Positions 1-6,332 of a DNA stretch of 7,245 nt are shown here, in pieces. The stretch's first letter is position 1; the number at the start of each line of letters is the position of its first letter. The position numbers and the translations under genes are program-made. The DNA comes from Candidatus Omnitrophota bacterium. Lineage in GTDB: Bacteria; Omnitrophota; Gorgyraeia; 2-02-FULL-51-18; JAGOUK01. The DNA lies in contig JAGVCY010000076.1 of assembly GCA_020058965.1 (NCBI GenBank), positions 1 through 7,245 on the forward strand, in the 5' to 3' direction. The notes beneath the pieces are model-generated. The model was not told where the DNA came from. It ran no database searches and saw only the letters and a program-made list of their open reading frames with translations.

Positions 1-1
1 C

Positions 2-3000
2 AATTTCAAGGGTAAGCGGGTGATAGAAGATTACAAGCCGTCCCAACTCATCAACGCCGTTTTGGATGCAAAACCCGGCGATGTAGCGGCCGCGTTCCTT
101 CGTGACACAATGAAAAATATCTACACCGAACTTTTTGAAGAAAATCCAGAGACCAAGCAGCTCCGTCTTTACGACATTGCGATGGACGAATCCTTCCGCC
201 TCATCAACGCAGGCGCCTACGCCCAGGGCAAGTCACGCGAGCCGTTCCGTTACACGGCCGCCGATCAAGAGCTTCTGGCGGACCGCAAAAAAGAAATCAA
301 TAACAAGATGGAATCCATCCGTAAAGAATCAGGCAACGAGGCTTTTGACCGGTACCTGAAATGGGCCGGCATCAGTCTGGATCAGGAAGCCGAGCGCCAG
401 GCCCGTCTGATGATTCAAGGCAAGTCCTGGCCCGACATCGAGCGCAAGCTCCGCATGGAAATCGATTACTTTAGAACCGCTTTGACCTCCAGCAAAGTTC
501 GTTTTCCGTCACCGTCAATCATGGGCACAGTCAGACGGATAGTCGAATCAGTAACCAATGGAGCGGACATCCGGTATAACAAGGCGGGTTCCAAATCCAA
601 GATTTTTGAAGCTGGGCGTCCCACCGCGACGGAAGACACCAATGGCGAATTTGCTCATTTTTCTTATGGTCGTTCCGTCAACATGCTGCGCGAAGACTTC
701 AAGCAGTTGGGGCAGACCCGCTCCGACGGCGTCGGCGGCTACTTCTCGGAGTGGGGATTCGTGATCATGCCGGTGGAAAACGCCAATAGCATGGATTCGG
801 AGCAAGAAAAAATGTATAAAGAAGGGTTAGTTCACGAGCTCGGCGGTCACGCCACCGCGATGGGCGATTTGGAGCATGACCACGACGAGGCCCGTAACGA
901 ATACCAGCGCCGCCGCCGCGATCGCGACACCAACGCTTTGGCCAAAACACCTATCGCGTCTGGTGAAGAAAAACCCGGAGATTGGTACCAGGGGCTCTAC
1001 AAAGATCTGCGCCGCCGCGTCATCACCGGCGAATTGAACGAGCAGGATCTCATCGACGGCTACTTCGCCGGCGATCCCACCCAACTCGGGACATCCCTTA
1101 CGCCCCAGGAGCTGGAAGACGCGATCGCTCCGTACGCCGACCTGTCCGGCCGCATCGAAGTGGTTGTCGGCGATGATGTGATGAGCTTGGATTCTTTGAG
1201 AATCCTGCTGTCAGACCTCAATATGAATCCGTTGGCCGGAGAGGTCCGGTTGAGTTACACATTCACCAAGGGATCCGAAGACTCGTCGGCCGTTCCGGAT
1301 CGAATCGCCGTGCGGGTGATTCGTGGATTTGATGTGGTCGCCGAATCTCTGGGCAAAGAAAATGCCGCCGATCTCATTGGCTCGATGACCGTGGGCAAGT
1401 CCTCGGATGCCCGGTCGGCCGAACGGCTGAAGGACATTGCCCATACGATCGAGACAATCGACCTCAGTCAATTTGCGGTGTCCGCGGCCGAAATCCAAGC
1501 TGGCCCGTCGTCAGATCTTCTTGCAGACAAGCTCAAGCAAATTCAAGATCAATTGGATGAACTCGCTGAATACAAGAAATTCGATGTTCATGAGCCCCTG
1601 ACAGCCGGCGCTCTGGATAAGCTCAATCAAGCGTTGATGGGCTTGGTCGCCAATCAGATTTTGTCCGCCGATGCGGTGACTGGTTCCAGGGTAGCTGCAA
1701 CGGTCGTTTTGGGCCGCCGGCTTAAAGCGGCGCAGGAGCTGATAGCGGCTGTTCTTGAGATTTTTCCCGCCAGCAGGAGAATGGACGCGCGAGCCGACTG
1801 GCACGCGACTCTCGCCGGCGCTGTGTTAGAAATGGTGACCAAGCTTAAGAAGAGCAAGCATCCTCAAGCGGATGCGGTCGGCCGCTACTTGATCGGCCGT
1901 TTTGAGATCAAGGGATCTGGGTCCAACCTAGTTCTAGCTGCAGACAAAGCGCTTGCCGAAAAAATCGCCAAATCCCAGGAGTCCGAGAATTCCGATCCAG
2001 CCGAAACACCTGTCGCCGCCGCGATGACCCAAATCGAAGCAATGGTTCTGGATCAAGCCCCAGCGTCCGGAGATTCGGCCGCGTCCAAAGATTGGTCGCT
2101 TGTGACTTCAGCCCTCGATCCCAAGTCCGACAAGGTCACGCGCGGACACCTCGTGTCGGCCATGACCTACGCGTGGCTCGACAACGCCGTTCCTCCGCGG
2201 AGCCCCGCCGACGCCCTGGTCGAGAAGATCCGCCGCCATGAAGCGTTTGCCTCGAAAGGGGACGAACTCTCACTCTGGCAGACCGAAGCCAGCTCGCGCT
2301 CCGGCTCCGGATCGACTTTCAAAGGGATGAATGTGCTCGTCTTCCGTGACGCCAAGACCATGGCGGAGTATCTGGGGAGGTTCCAAGAAATGCTGGAGAC
2401 AGACGGCGCCTCTCAACCGGGCGCGTCGAACAAACAGGCGGTCGGACATGACTACCGGATAGCTGACATCGTTCGAATTCTCAACGCGATGCGGAACCAA
2501 AGTCCCAACCGGATCCTTGCCGCCGCCCAACAAAAGCTCGCTGACTTTTTGATCAAAAACGAAATCATCACCGACAACGGCAACCGTTATCGCGAATCTA
2601 TCAAGAACTCCGCCCTTTTGGCCATGAGCGCCGATCTAGCTCAGTCCAACCCGCGGCTTTTCCGTGAAACGGTCAACCACGAACTTTTTGCTCATGGAGT
2701 GCATTTTACCCAGCCTAAGCGCGATGGCCAGATTCGGAAGATTTGGAAATCTCTGACCCGTTCCGAGCGCACCGCCATCACGGGACTGCTCCGCCTGATG
2801 GGCTACACCAAGCGCGATGACAAGTTGATCCTCACCGAGTTCGCCGCGTTCATGCGCGACTCCAGGACATTCCTCGACGAAGTGGACGGCTCCTTGAGAG
2901 ATCCGCAAAAATCCGCCGAAGCCCGCCGTCTGCTTAACTTGCTGGGCAGTCCCGATCGACGTCAGAGTCTGCTGATCGGATTGGAGGACAGCTTCAAAGC

Positions 3001-4684
3001 ACTCGATGCCGAATACACACCCGAACTCTCGCGGCTGACCCGAGTAGCGCAACCCACTTCTGAAGTCGTGACCGCCGCAACCTGGCCGGCCGTTAAAGAC
3101 GGTGTTTTGAAGATTGAGAACGAGTCGTTCGGCGGGCGTACGGGCATGACTCCGATGGACGAAGATACATTTCTCAAAGTCGTTGACCATCCAGAAGGAA
3201 TTATGGTGGTTCTGAAAAAAGGAAACGACATCATCGGCTATGCTTCCGGCGGTCCCGTTGAATGGGATCGGTATTCAGCAAGCTTCGCGGGTCATCCGAA
3301 CGAAAACGGAAAAGTACCGGATGCCAATTGGAACAAAACATCAGGCGAGGGAAAAACCGCCTATCTGGAATCCCGCGCGATCGCTCCGGAGTTCAGGCGT
3401 ATGGGACTGGGCAACGATCTTCGCAACGCTTTCTTAAAAGCCGCGGCCGACAAAGGATACGACGCGGTGACCGCCCACATGATCAAGGGTGCAGCGCAAA
3501 AGTTGAATCCCAGACCTCAAGTGATCGCAACTGTTTCCAACTACAGCAACACGGGACACGAGTACGAGTATTCTCAAGTTTTTCTTCCCGACTACGCGAA
3601 CAAACTGATGGAAGAGTTCAAAGCTCTCTTGGCCGTCGCTCCCAAATCTGCACCCAATGACGGCGCGCGTCTCGCGGTTCAATTGCCGAAGACTCCGATC
3701 GGCGCGGCCGCCGGATCGCCTCCTCCGCCGAATCCTTCGGCGACCGATTCGATCGCGAACGCTCAGCTCGCTATGCCAAGTATTGTGGCCGGTGCGGTGA
3801 AATCTGATGGTGCAAATAACGATGATAATGCCCAGCGAGAGATCACCAGGTTAACTGACTCACTCGGATCGCGGTTGTCGGGTCAGGGGATACTCCGGCC
3901 GGCGTTCATGGCCTTGGTGGCCTCTCTGATGATGACTTTGACCCCGGACGAAGTGGCCGCCACCAACGGACCGGCCTTCAAGCGCGCGGTCGATACCTAC
4001 ACGACCTCGAATCCCACTACCGACGCCGCTCGCACCGCCAAGTTCGCTACCAGCAACATGCCCGCGGTCTGGACCTTCCTCAAGGAACACCAACTTCAGC
4101 AAGCCCTGCGGCGTTTGATGGTCGACCCAAGCATCCCGAACACGACCTACGCGATTCACGCGAGCTTCGTCGTCGGAGAGGGTGGTTTGAGCGCCTTGGC
4201 CGCGTTGGTTCCTCAGCAGTCCCGTGCCTCCGTTGCGATCTGGTTCGGCGATCCAGCGGTGGTCGACACCGCTGATCTGCCCGTCCAGGCTCAAGCGCTC
4301 GGGTTCCGAATCGTCCAGGGCTCCGCCAGTCCCGCGGAGGCGTTGTCGGTTCTCACCGAGGCCGAACCCGGCCGGCGGATCGTCCTCACGATGCCCGACG
4401 CCGCCGTCGATCCGAACCGCGACGAGGTGATTTTTGCCCAAAAATCCGCCGCCTCCGAATTCCAAAAAACCACCTTCGTAATCGTCGGCAAAGACATCCC
4501 TAGCGCTCCCAACACAGCCCTGGCCGCCTCACTCATCGGCGCTGTGCGGGGCGACACCGCCGCCGGCACGGTCTCTACACCGGTTAAGACCCTGCTCCAA
4601 AAGTACGGCTTTGCCTGGATCCAGACCCCCATCAACTGGCTCCGCCAAATCCTCTCCCTAACCGAATCCGCAGTCTCCGCCTGA
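2..4684 (+). CDS. Giant multi-domain protein with two HExxxH zincin-like motifs and a GNAT-like domain (5' end outside window)
   Basis: The frame is open to the left edge, so the true start probably lies upstream. A GTG at 20, with AAGGG seven bases before it, is the alternative; residue numbers below count from it. No signal peptide is visible there. Residues 272-277 read HELGGH, followed by an acidic/His patch and the Glu-rich stretch DEARNEY (289-295). Residues 887-892 read HELFAH, followed by LTEFAAFM (938-945), where Glu940 could be a third metal ligand. HExxxH is the zinc motif of the M49 dipeptidyl-peptidase III family, so peptidase-like activity is an inference. Residues about 1015-1190 look like a GNAT N-acetyltransferase: NDIIGYASG strand, then the acetyl-CoA loop RRMGLG at 1126-1131 and an amphipathic helix. 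A Pro/Ala-rich linker (about 1210-1290, with SPPPPNP) and a short hydrophobic stretch (about 1291-1308) precede an alpha/beta C-terminal region of unknown fold ending LSLTESAVSA. Substrate, partners and location are unknown. The coding frame is certain; function is weakly supported. Confidence 0.9.
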   Translation, partial: NFKGKRVIEDYKPSQLINAVLDAKPGDVAAAFLRDTMKNIYTELFEENPETKQLRLYDIAMDESFRLINAGAYAQGKSREPFRYTAADQELLADRKKEINNKMESIRKESGNEAFDRYLKWAGISLDQEAERQARLMIQGKSWPDIERKLRMEIDYFRTALTSSKVRFPSPSIMGTVRRIVESVTNGADIRYNKAGSKSKIFEAGRPTATEDTNGEFAHFSYGRSVNMLREDFKQLGQTRSDGVGGYFSEWGFVIMPVENANSMDSEQEKMYKEGLVHELGGHATAMGDLEHDHDEARNEYQRRRRDRDTNALAKTPIASGEEKPGDWYQGLYKDLRRRVITGELNEQDLIDGYFAGDPTQLGTSLTPQELEDAIAPYADLSGRIEVVVGDDVMSLDSLRILLSDLNMNPLAGEVRLSYTFTKGSEDSSAVPDRIAVRVIRGFDVVAESLGKENAADLIGSMTVGKSSDARSAERLKDIAHTIETIDLSQFAVSAAEIQAGPSSDLLADKLKQIQDQLDELAEYKKFDVHEPLTAGALDKLNQALMGLVANQILSADAVTGSRVAATVVLGRRLKAAQELIAAVLEIFPASRRMDARADWHATLAGAVLEMVTKLKKSKHPQADAVGRYLIGRFEIKGSGSNLVLAADKALAEKIAKSQESENSDPAETPVAAAMTQIEAMVLDQAPASGDSAASKDWSLVTSALDPKSDKVTRGHLVSAMTYAWLDNAVPPRSPADALVEKIRRHEAFASKGDELSLWQTEASSRSGSGSTFKGMNVLVFRDAKTMAEYLGRFQEMLETDGASQPGASNKQAVGHDYRIADIVRILNAMRNQSPNRILAAAQQKLADFLIKNEIITDNGNRYRESIKNSALLAMSADLAQSNPRLFRETVNHELFAHGVHFTQPKRDGQIRKIWKSLTRSERTAITGLLRLMGYTKRDDKLILTEFAAFMRDSRTFLDEVDGSLRDPQKSAEARRLLNLLGSPDRRQSLLIGLEDSFKALDAEYTPELSRLTRVAQPTSEVVTAATWPAVKDGVLKIENESFGGRTGMTPMDEDTFLKVVDHPEGIMVVLKKGNDIIGYASGGPVEWDRYSASFAGHPNENGKVPDANWNKTSGEGKTAYLESRAIAPEFRRMGLGNDLRNAFLKAAADKGYDAVTAHMIKGAAQKLNPRPQVIATVSNYSNTGHEYEYSQVFLPDYANKLMEEFKALLAVAPKSAPNDGARLAVQLPKTPIGAAAGSPPPPNPSATDSIANAQLAMPSIVAGAVKSDGANNDDNAQREITRLTDSLGSRLSGQGILRPAFMALVASLMMTLTPDEVAATNGPAFKRAVDTYTTSNPTTDAARTAKFATSNMPAVWTFLKEHQLQQALRRLMVDPSIPNTTYAIHASFVVGEGGLSALAALVPQQSRASVAIWFGDPAVVDTADLPVQAQALGFRIVQGSASPAEALSVLTEAEPGRRIVLTMPDAAVDPNRDEVIFAQKSAASEFQKTTFVIVGKDIPSAPNTALAASLIGAVRGDTAAGTVSTPVKTLLQKYGFAWIQTPINWLRQILSLTESAVSA
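4649..4684 (+). repeat. C-terminal tail repeat, copy 1 (end of giant gene)
   Basis: The last codons of the giant gene encode ILSLTESAVSA and stop. The same peptide, as ILSLTASAVSA, ends the orphan reading frame that stops at 4946. The two DNA segments begin with the same eleven bases (ATCCTCTCCCT) and stay clearly alike through to the stop codon. The tail is therefore a family module shared by paralogues and not a chance ending. Confidence 0.7.
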
Positions 4685-4704
4685 TTTTTCCAGAAGCAGT
4701 AGCG

Positions 4705-4723
4705 TAGGGGTCAGACCATTCCC
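4705..4723 (+). repeat. REP-like motif GGGGTCAGACC
   Basis: TAGGGGTCAGACCATTCCC lies just after the giant gene's stop and just before the orphan C-terminal tail begins. A related sequence, GGGGCCAGACTGTTTTATTA, occurs at 6256-6275. They share GGGG[T/C]CAGAC. Such GGGGTCAGACC-type strings are, to my recollection, typical of intergenic repeats linked to REP-associated IS200-type transposases. No transposase is present here, so this is a suggestion only. Its position fits a junction where upstream coding sequence of a paralogue was lost. Confidence 0.35.
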
Positions 4724-4736
4724 TCCAGATGAGCTT

Positions 4737-4946
4737 GTGGCGACGCTGGCTGGAGCTGCGGCGGGGACTTGGTCCTTCGCCGCCGGCCTTTTGGCCCGCG
4801 ACCAGCACATTGCCATAGGCCGCTTCACCGCTCCCGTCCAGAACTTCCTCAACCGCTACCGCGGTTTTATCCGCCTGATTTCCTCGCCGTACAATCTGGT
4901 TCGCGAACTCATCCTCTCCCTGACCGCCTCAGCCGTTTCCGCCTAG
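4737..4946 (+). pseudogene. Orphan C-terminal tail of a paralogue of the giant protein
   Basis: This 69-codon frame, from a GTG at 4737 to TAG at 4944-4946, aligns with the end of the preceding giant protein. PVQNFLNRYRGF matches PVKTLLQKYGFA, and ELILSLTASAVSA matches QILSLTESAVSA. The frame remains open further upstream as far as the giant gene's stop region, but that part does not resemble it. GTG at 4737 has no convincing ribosome binding site. The simplest reading is the surviving 3' end of a second, related gene whose upstream part was deleted or replaced, probably at the REP-like motif before it. A translated small protein, or an in-frame remnant reached by stop readthrough, cannot be excluded. 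It has no known function of its own. Confidence 0.6.
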
Positions 4947-4975
4947 TTTCATCCTTAGCTTCCCACACCCACCCG

Positions 4976-5025
4976 TTAATCAAAACAATTTTTAACTAAA
5001 TCAAAAATTTAGTAATAAATCCAAC
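4976..5025 (+). promoter_or_regulatory. AT-rich intergenic stretch with a 7-bp dyad, possible promoter region of the nuclease gene
   Basis: This tract is strikingly AT-rich against its GC-rich surroundings. It contains ACTAAAT (4995-5001) and its reverse complement ATTTAGT (5007-5013) around a five-base loop, followed at once by TAATAAAT, which could act as a -10 box. No good -35 box at standard spacing is visible. The only case for a promoter is composition and position upstream of the nuclease gene. Confidence 0.3.
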
Positions 5026-5053
5026 CTCCAAAACCGTCTATATGGGTAGGGGG
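5006..5053 (+). repeat. Bipartite direct repeat, copy A (upstream of nuclease gene)
   Basis: The copy consists of AATTTAG (5006-5012), a 13-base variable gap, and the core CTCCAAAACCGTCTAT (5026-5041), then a G-rich end GGGTAGGGG. The second copy at 6282-6327 has the same AATTTAG, the same 13-base gap length, the identical 16-base core, then GGGGCAGGGG. The two copies flank the nuclease gene and its trailing remnant. The G-rich end of this copy also runs into the likely ribosome binding site of the nuclease gene. Confidence 0.7.
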
Positions 5054-5057
5054 GTGA
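5048..5057 (+). promoter_or_regulatory. Ribosome binding site that selects the start of the nuclease gene
   Basis: AGGGGGGTGA includes GGTGA, complementary to the 3' end of 16S rRNA, and ends five bases before ATG 5063. The first in-frame ATG at 5042 has only CCAAAACCGTCTAT-type sequence before it, and ATG 5057 lies too close. Start 5063 is therefore preferred. The element overlaps the end of the direct repeat. Confidence 0.55.
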
Positions 5058-5062
5058 TGAGT

Positions 5063-6109
5063 ATGCCGAGACCTGATTCTGGACCGTATTTGGGGCTTCC
5101 GACCGATTATGGGCAATTGTTTTTGGAGATAAAGCGGCGGATCCAACGAACCCGTTTACGGACCGTCTTGGCCGCGAACACGGCCATGATTCTACTGTAT
5201 TGGGATATTGGTAGCTTGATTCTCGACAGACAGGATAAAGAGGGCTGGGGTGCCCGCGTTATCGACCGCCTCGCCTCGGATATTCGTGGAGCATTTTCGG
5301 ACATACGAGGGATGTCTCCCCGCAATTTAAAGTATATGCGGGCCTTTGCCGCCGCCTGGGCCGATCGGAGATTTGTGCAAGAGGCTCTTGCACAAATTCC
5401 CTGGTATCACCATATCGCTCTTCTCGAAAAATGCCGTACTTTCGATGAGCGTTTGTGGTACGCCAGACAGAGTCTTGCGAAAGGTTGGTCGCATAGCATT
5501 CTGTCCGCTCAGATTCGAAGCCGCGTACACGAACGGCAAGGCAAGGCCATTTCCAACTTCAAGAGAGCTCTGCCCTCATCCGATTCCGACATGGCGTCAC
5601 AAATATTCAAGGATCCTTATCTTTTTGATTTTCTCGGAACCGCGGATCCGCGACGTGAAAGCGAAGTTGAGCAGGCGCTCGTAAGCCATGTTCAGCGGTT
5701 CCTGCTTGAACTCGGCACTGGTTTTGCGTTTGTGGGTCGGCAAGTTTTGATCGAGGTTGGAAATCGAGATTTTTATATCGATCTACTTTTCTACCACTTG
5801 CAACTCCGCCGATATGTGGTTATCGAACTTAAGGCGGTCCCATTCGAACCGGCCTTTGTCGGACAGCTAAATTTGTATCTGTCGGCGGCGGATGATCTAC
5901 TTAAACACAGGGACGACAAGTCCACAATCGGCCTCTTGCTTTGCCGGTCAAAAGACAAGCTCGTGGCGGAATACGCGTTACGGGATTTTAAAAAACCCAT
6001 TGGAGTTGCCGATTGGGAGACGAAATTGCTCGGAAAGCTTCCAAAAGAGTTGAAAAGTAGTTTACCCACCGTAGAGGAGATTGAGACCGAGTTAACACAA
6101 GGACGGTAG
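5063..6109 (+). CDS. DUF1016 (YhcG-type) PD-(D/E)XK nuclease family protein
   Basis: This is a complete protein of about 348 residues, close to the family's usual length. Numbering is from ATG 5063; ATG 5042 would add seven residues. The helical N-terminal DUF1016 half shows the family hallmarks YWDIG (46-50), GWGARVIDRL, SPRNLKYM (85-92) and AQIPWYHH (110-117). The C-terminal half is the nuclease fold: GFAFVGRQ (220-227), then DFYIDLLFYH with Asp240, then VVIELK with Glu255 and Lys257. These give the D...ExK metal-binding core, so the catalytic residues look intact. The protein ends LPTVEEIETELTQGR. Family members are reported in accessory and defence-like settings and are presumed DNA nucleases; the substrate here is unknown. 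The gene stands alone, bracketed by direct repeats, with an AT-rich leader. A perfect palindrome lies inside the codons for residues 103-112. Family assignment is firm; biological role is not. Confidence 0.93.
   Translation: MPRPDSGPYLGLPTDYGQLFLEIKRRIQRTRLRTVLAANTAMILLYWDIGSLILDRQDKEGWGARVIDRLASDIRGAFSDIRGMSPRNLKYMRAFAAAWADRRFVQEALAQIPWYHHIALLEKCRTFDERLWYARQSLAKGWSHSILSAQIRSRVHERQGKAISNFKRALPSSDSDMASQIFKDPYLFDFLGTADPRRESEVEQALVSHVQRFLLELGTGFAFVGRQVLIEVGNRDFYIDLLFYHLQLRRYVVIELKAVPFEPAFVGQLNLYLSAADDLLKHRDDKSTIGLLLCRSKDKLVAEYALRDFKKPIGVADWETKLLGKLPKELKSSLPTVEEIETELTQGR
5371..5397. repeat. Perfect 27-nt palindrome inside the nuclease gene
   Basis: The left arm ATTTGTGCAAGAG (5371-5383) and right arm CTCTTGCACAAAT (5385-5397) are exact reverse complements around one central G. 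They encode the family-conserved stretch FVQEALAQI, so the palindrome coexists with normal coding. It could form a hairpin in mRNA or a cruciform, or serve as a binding site for a dimeric protein such as an autoregulator. Chance cannot be excluded from one sequence. Confidence 0.85.
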
Positions 6110-6131
6110 AGAGGCTTTTCCAAATAAAGAG

Positions 6132-6154
6132 CCCCTCCTTCCTCCTCCTTCTCT
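6132..6154. other. 23-nt pure pyrimidine tract
   Basis: Every base from 6132 to 6154 is C or T, immediately after the nuclease gene, and an A run follows. The complementary strand is a pure purine tract full of GGAGG-like strings, but no gene starts beside it on that strand. No function is evident. Confidence 0.5.
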
Positions 6155-6156
6155 AA

Positions 6157-6246
6157 AAAGACAACAAACAAATATTCGCTTCCAGGTACAAACTGTACCT
6201 GCCGACGGAGGAAGAGCTTGCCAGGGAGCTGAATCGAAGTCGCTGA
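6157..6246 (+). pseudogene. Remnant: C-terminal end of a second DUF1016-type gene
   Basis: After an in-frame TAA at 6154-6156 the frame encodes 29 codons: KDNKQIFASR, then YKLYLPTEEELARELNRSR and TGA at 6244-6246. The last fifteen residues, LPTEEELARELNRSR, line up without gaps with the last fifteen residues of the intact nuclease upstream, LPTVEEIETELTQGR. Eight residues are identical and both reach a stop at the same point. The (N/Q)QIFASRY-LYLPTEEEL style also fits DUF1016 C-termini as I remember them. No start codon or body is present. This looks like the last piece of a lost paralogue, alternatively a tail left when the present nuclease gene replaced it. DNA similarity is low, so it is not a recent tandem copy. 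Confidence 0.55.
6183..6201. repeat. Inverted repeat, 8-bp arms with 3-nt loop
   Basis: CAGGTACA (6183-6190) and TGTACCTG (6194-6201) are exact reverse complements separated by AAC. The element lies within the C-terminal remnant, in the codons for SRYKLYL. It could be an operator-like dyad or a small hairpin. No T run follows, so it does not look like an intrinsic terminator. Confidence 0.7.
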
Positions 6247-6255
6247 TTTCGTGAA

Positions 6256-6279
6256 GGGGCCAGACTGTTTTATTAAAAC
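6256..6279 (+). repeat. REP-like motif GGGGCCAGAC with AT-rich tail
   Basis: GGGGCCAGACTGTTTTATTA begins ten bases after the stop of the nuclease-type remnant. It shares GGGG[T/C]CAGAC with 4707-4716. The form of a G-rich start, CAGAC and then TTTTATTA resembles widespread REP-type intergenic repeats from memory. Assignment to a named family would need a database. Confidence 0.35.
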
Positions 6280-6281
6280 CG

Positions 6282-6327
6282 AATTTAGAAAATGAGCCGT
6301 TCTCCAAAACCGTCTATGGGGCAGGGG
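6282..6327 (+). repeat. Bipartite direct repeat, copy B (downstream of nuclease gene)
   Basis: AATTTAG (6282-6288), a 13-base gap, core CTCCAAAACCGTCTAT (6302-6317) and GGGGCAGGGG match copy A at 5006-5053 in order and spacing. The gap sequence itself is mostly different. Only the left part after the core differs in length, where copy A has two extra bases (AT). The copies lie about 1.28 kb apart in the same orientation. Confidence 0.7.
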
Positions 6328-6332
6328 ACATC

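Noticed and set aside
20..22. GTG at 20 as the certain start of the giant gene
   Set aside because: AAGGG precedes it at a fair distance, but the frame is open to the window edge and no signal or domain boundary is visible, so it may equally be an internal valine.
2636..3190. 184-codon open frame on the minus strand
   Set aside because: It is antisense to the second zincin-like module and GNAT start; no recognisable domain or start signal.
3860..4465. 201-codon open frame on the minus strand
   Set aside because: It lies wholly within the giant gene, has low-complexity Gly/Arg-rich composition typical of an antisense frame of GC-rich coding DNA, and shows no family motif.
4851..4868. AACCGC-TACC-GCGGTT hairpin followed by TT, terminator-like
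   Set aside because: The stem is only six pairs, the T run is very short, and it lies inside the conserved codons NRYRGF of the tail remnant, so coincidence is likelier.
6110..6140. Possible terminator after the nuclease gene (GAGGCTTT ... AAAGAGCCCCTC)
   Set aside because: Pairing is interrupted and no T run follows on the plus strand, so it does not meet the pattern of an intrinsic terminator.
5006..6327. CRISPR array or target-site duplication as explanation of the direct repeats
   Set aside because: There are only two copies, 1.28 kb apart with a gene between, so it is no array; at over 40 bases with a variable inner gap they are too long and too structured for a transposition target duplication.
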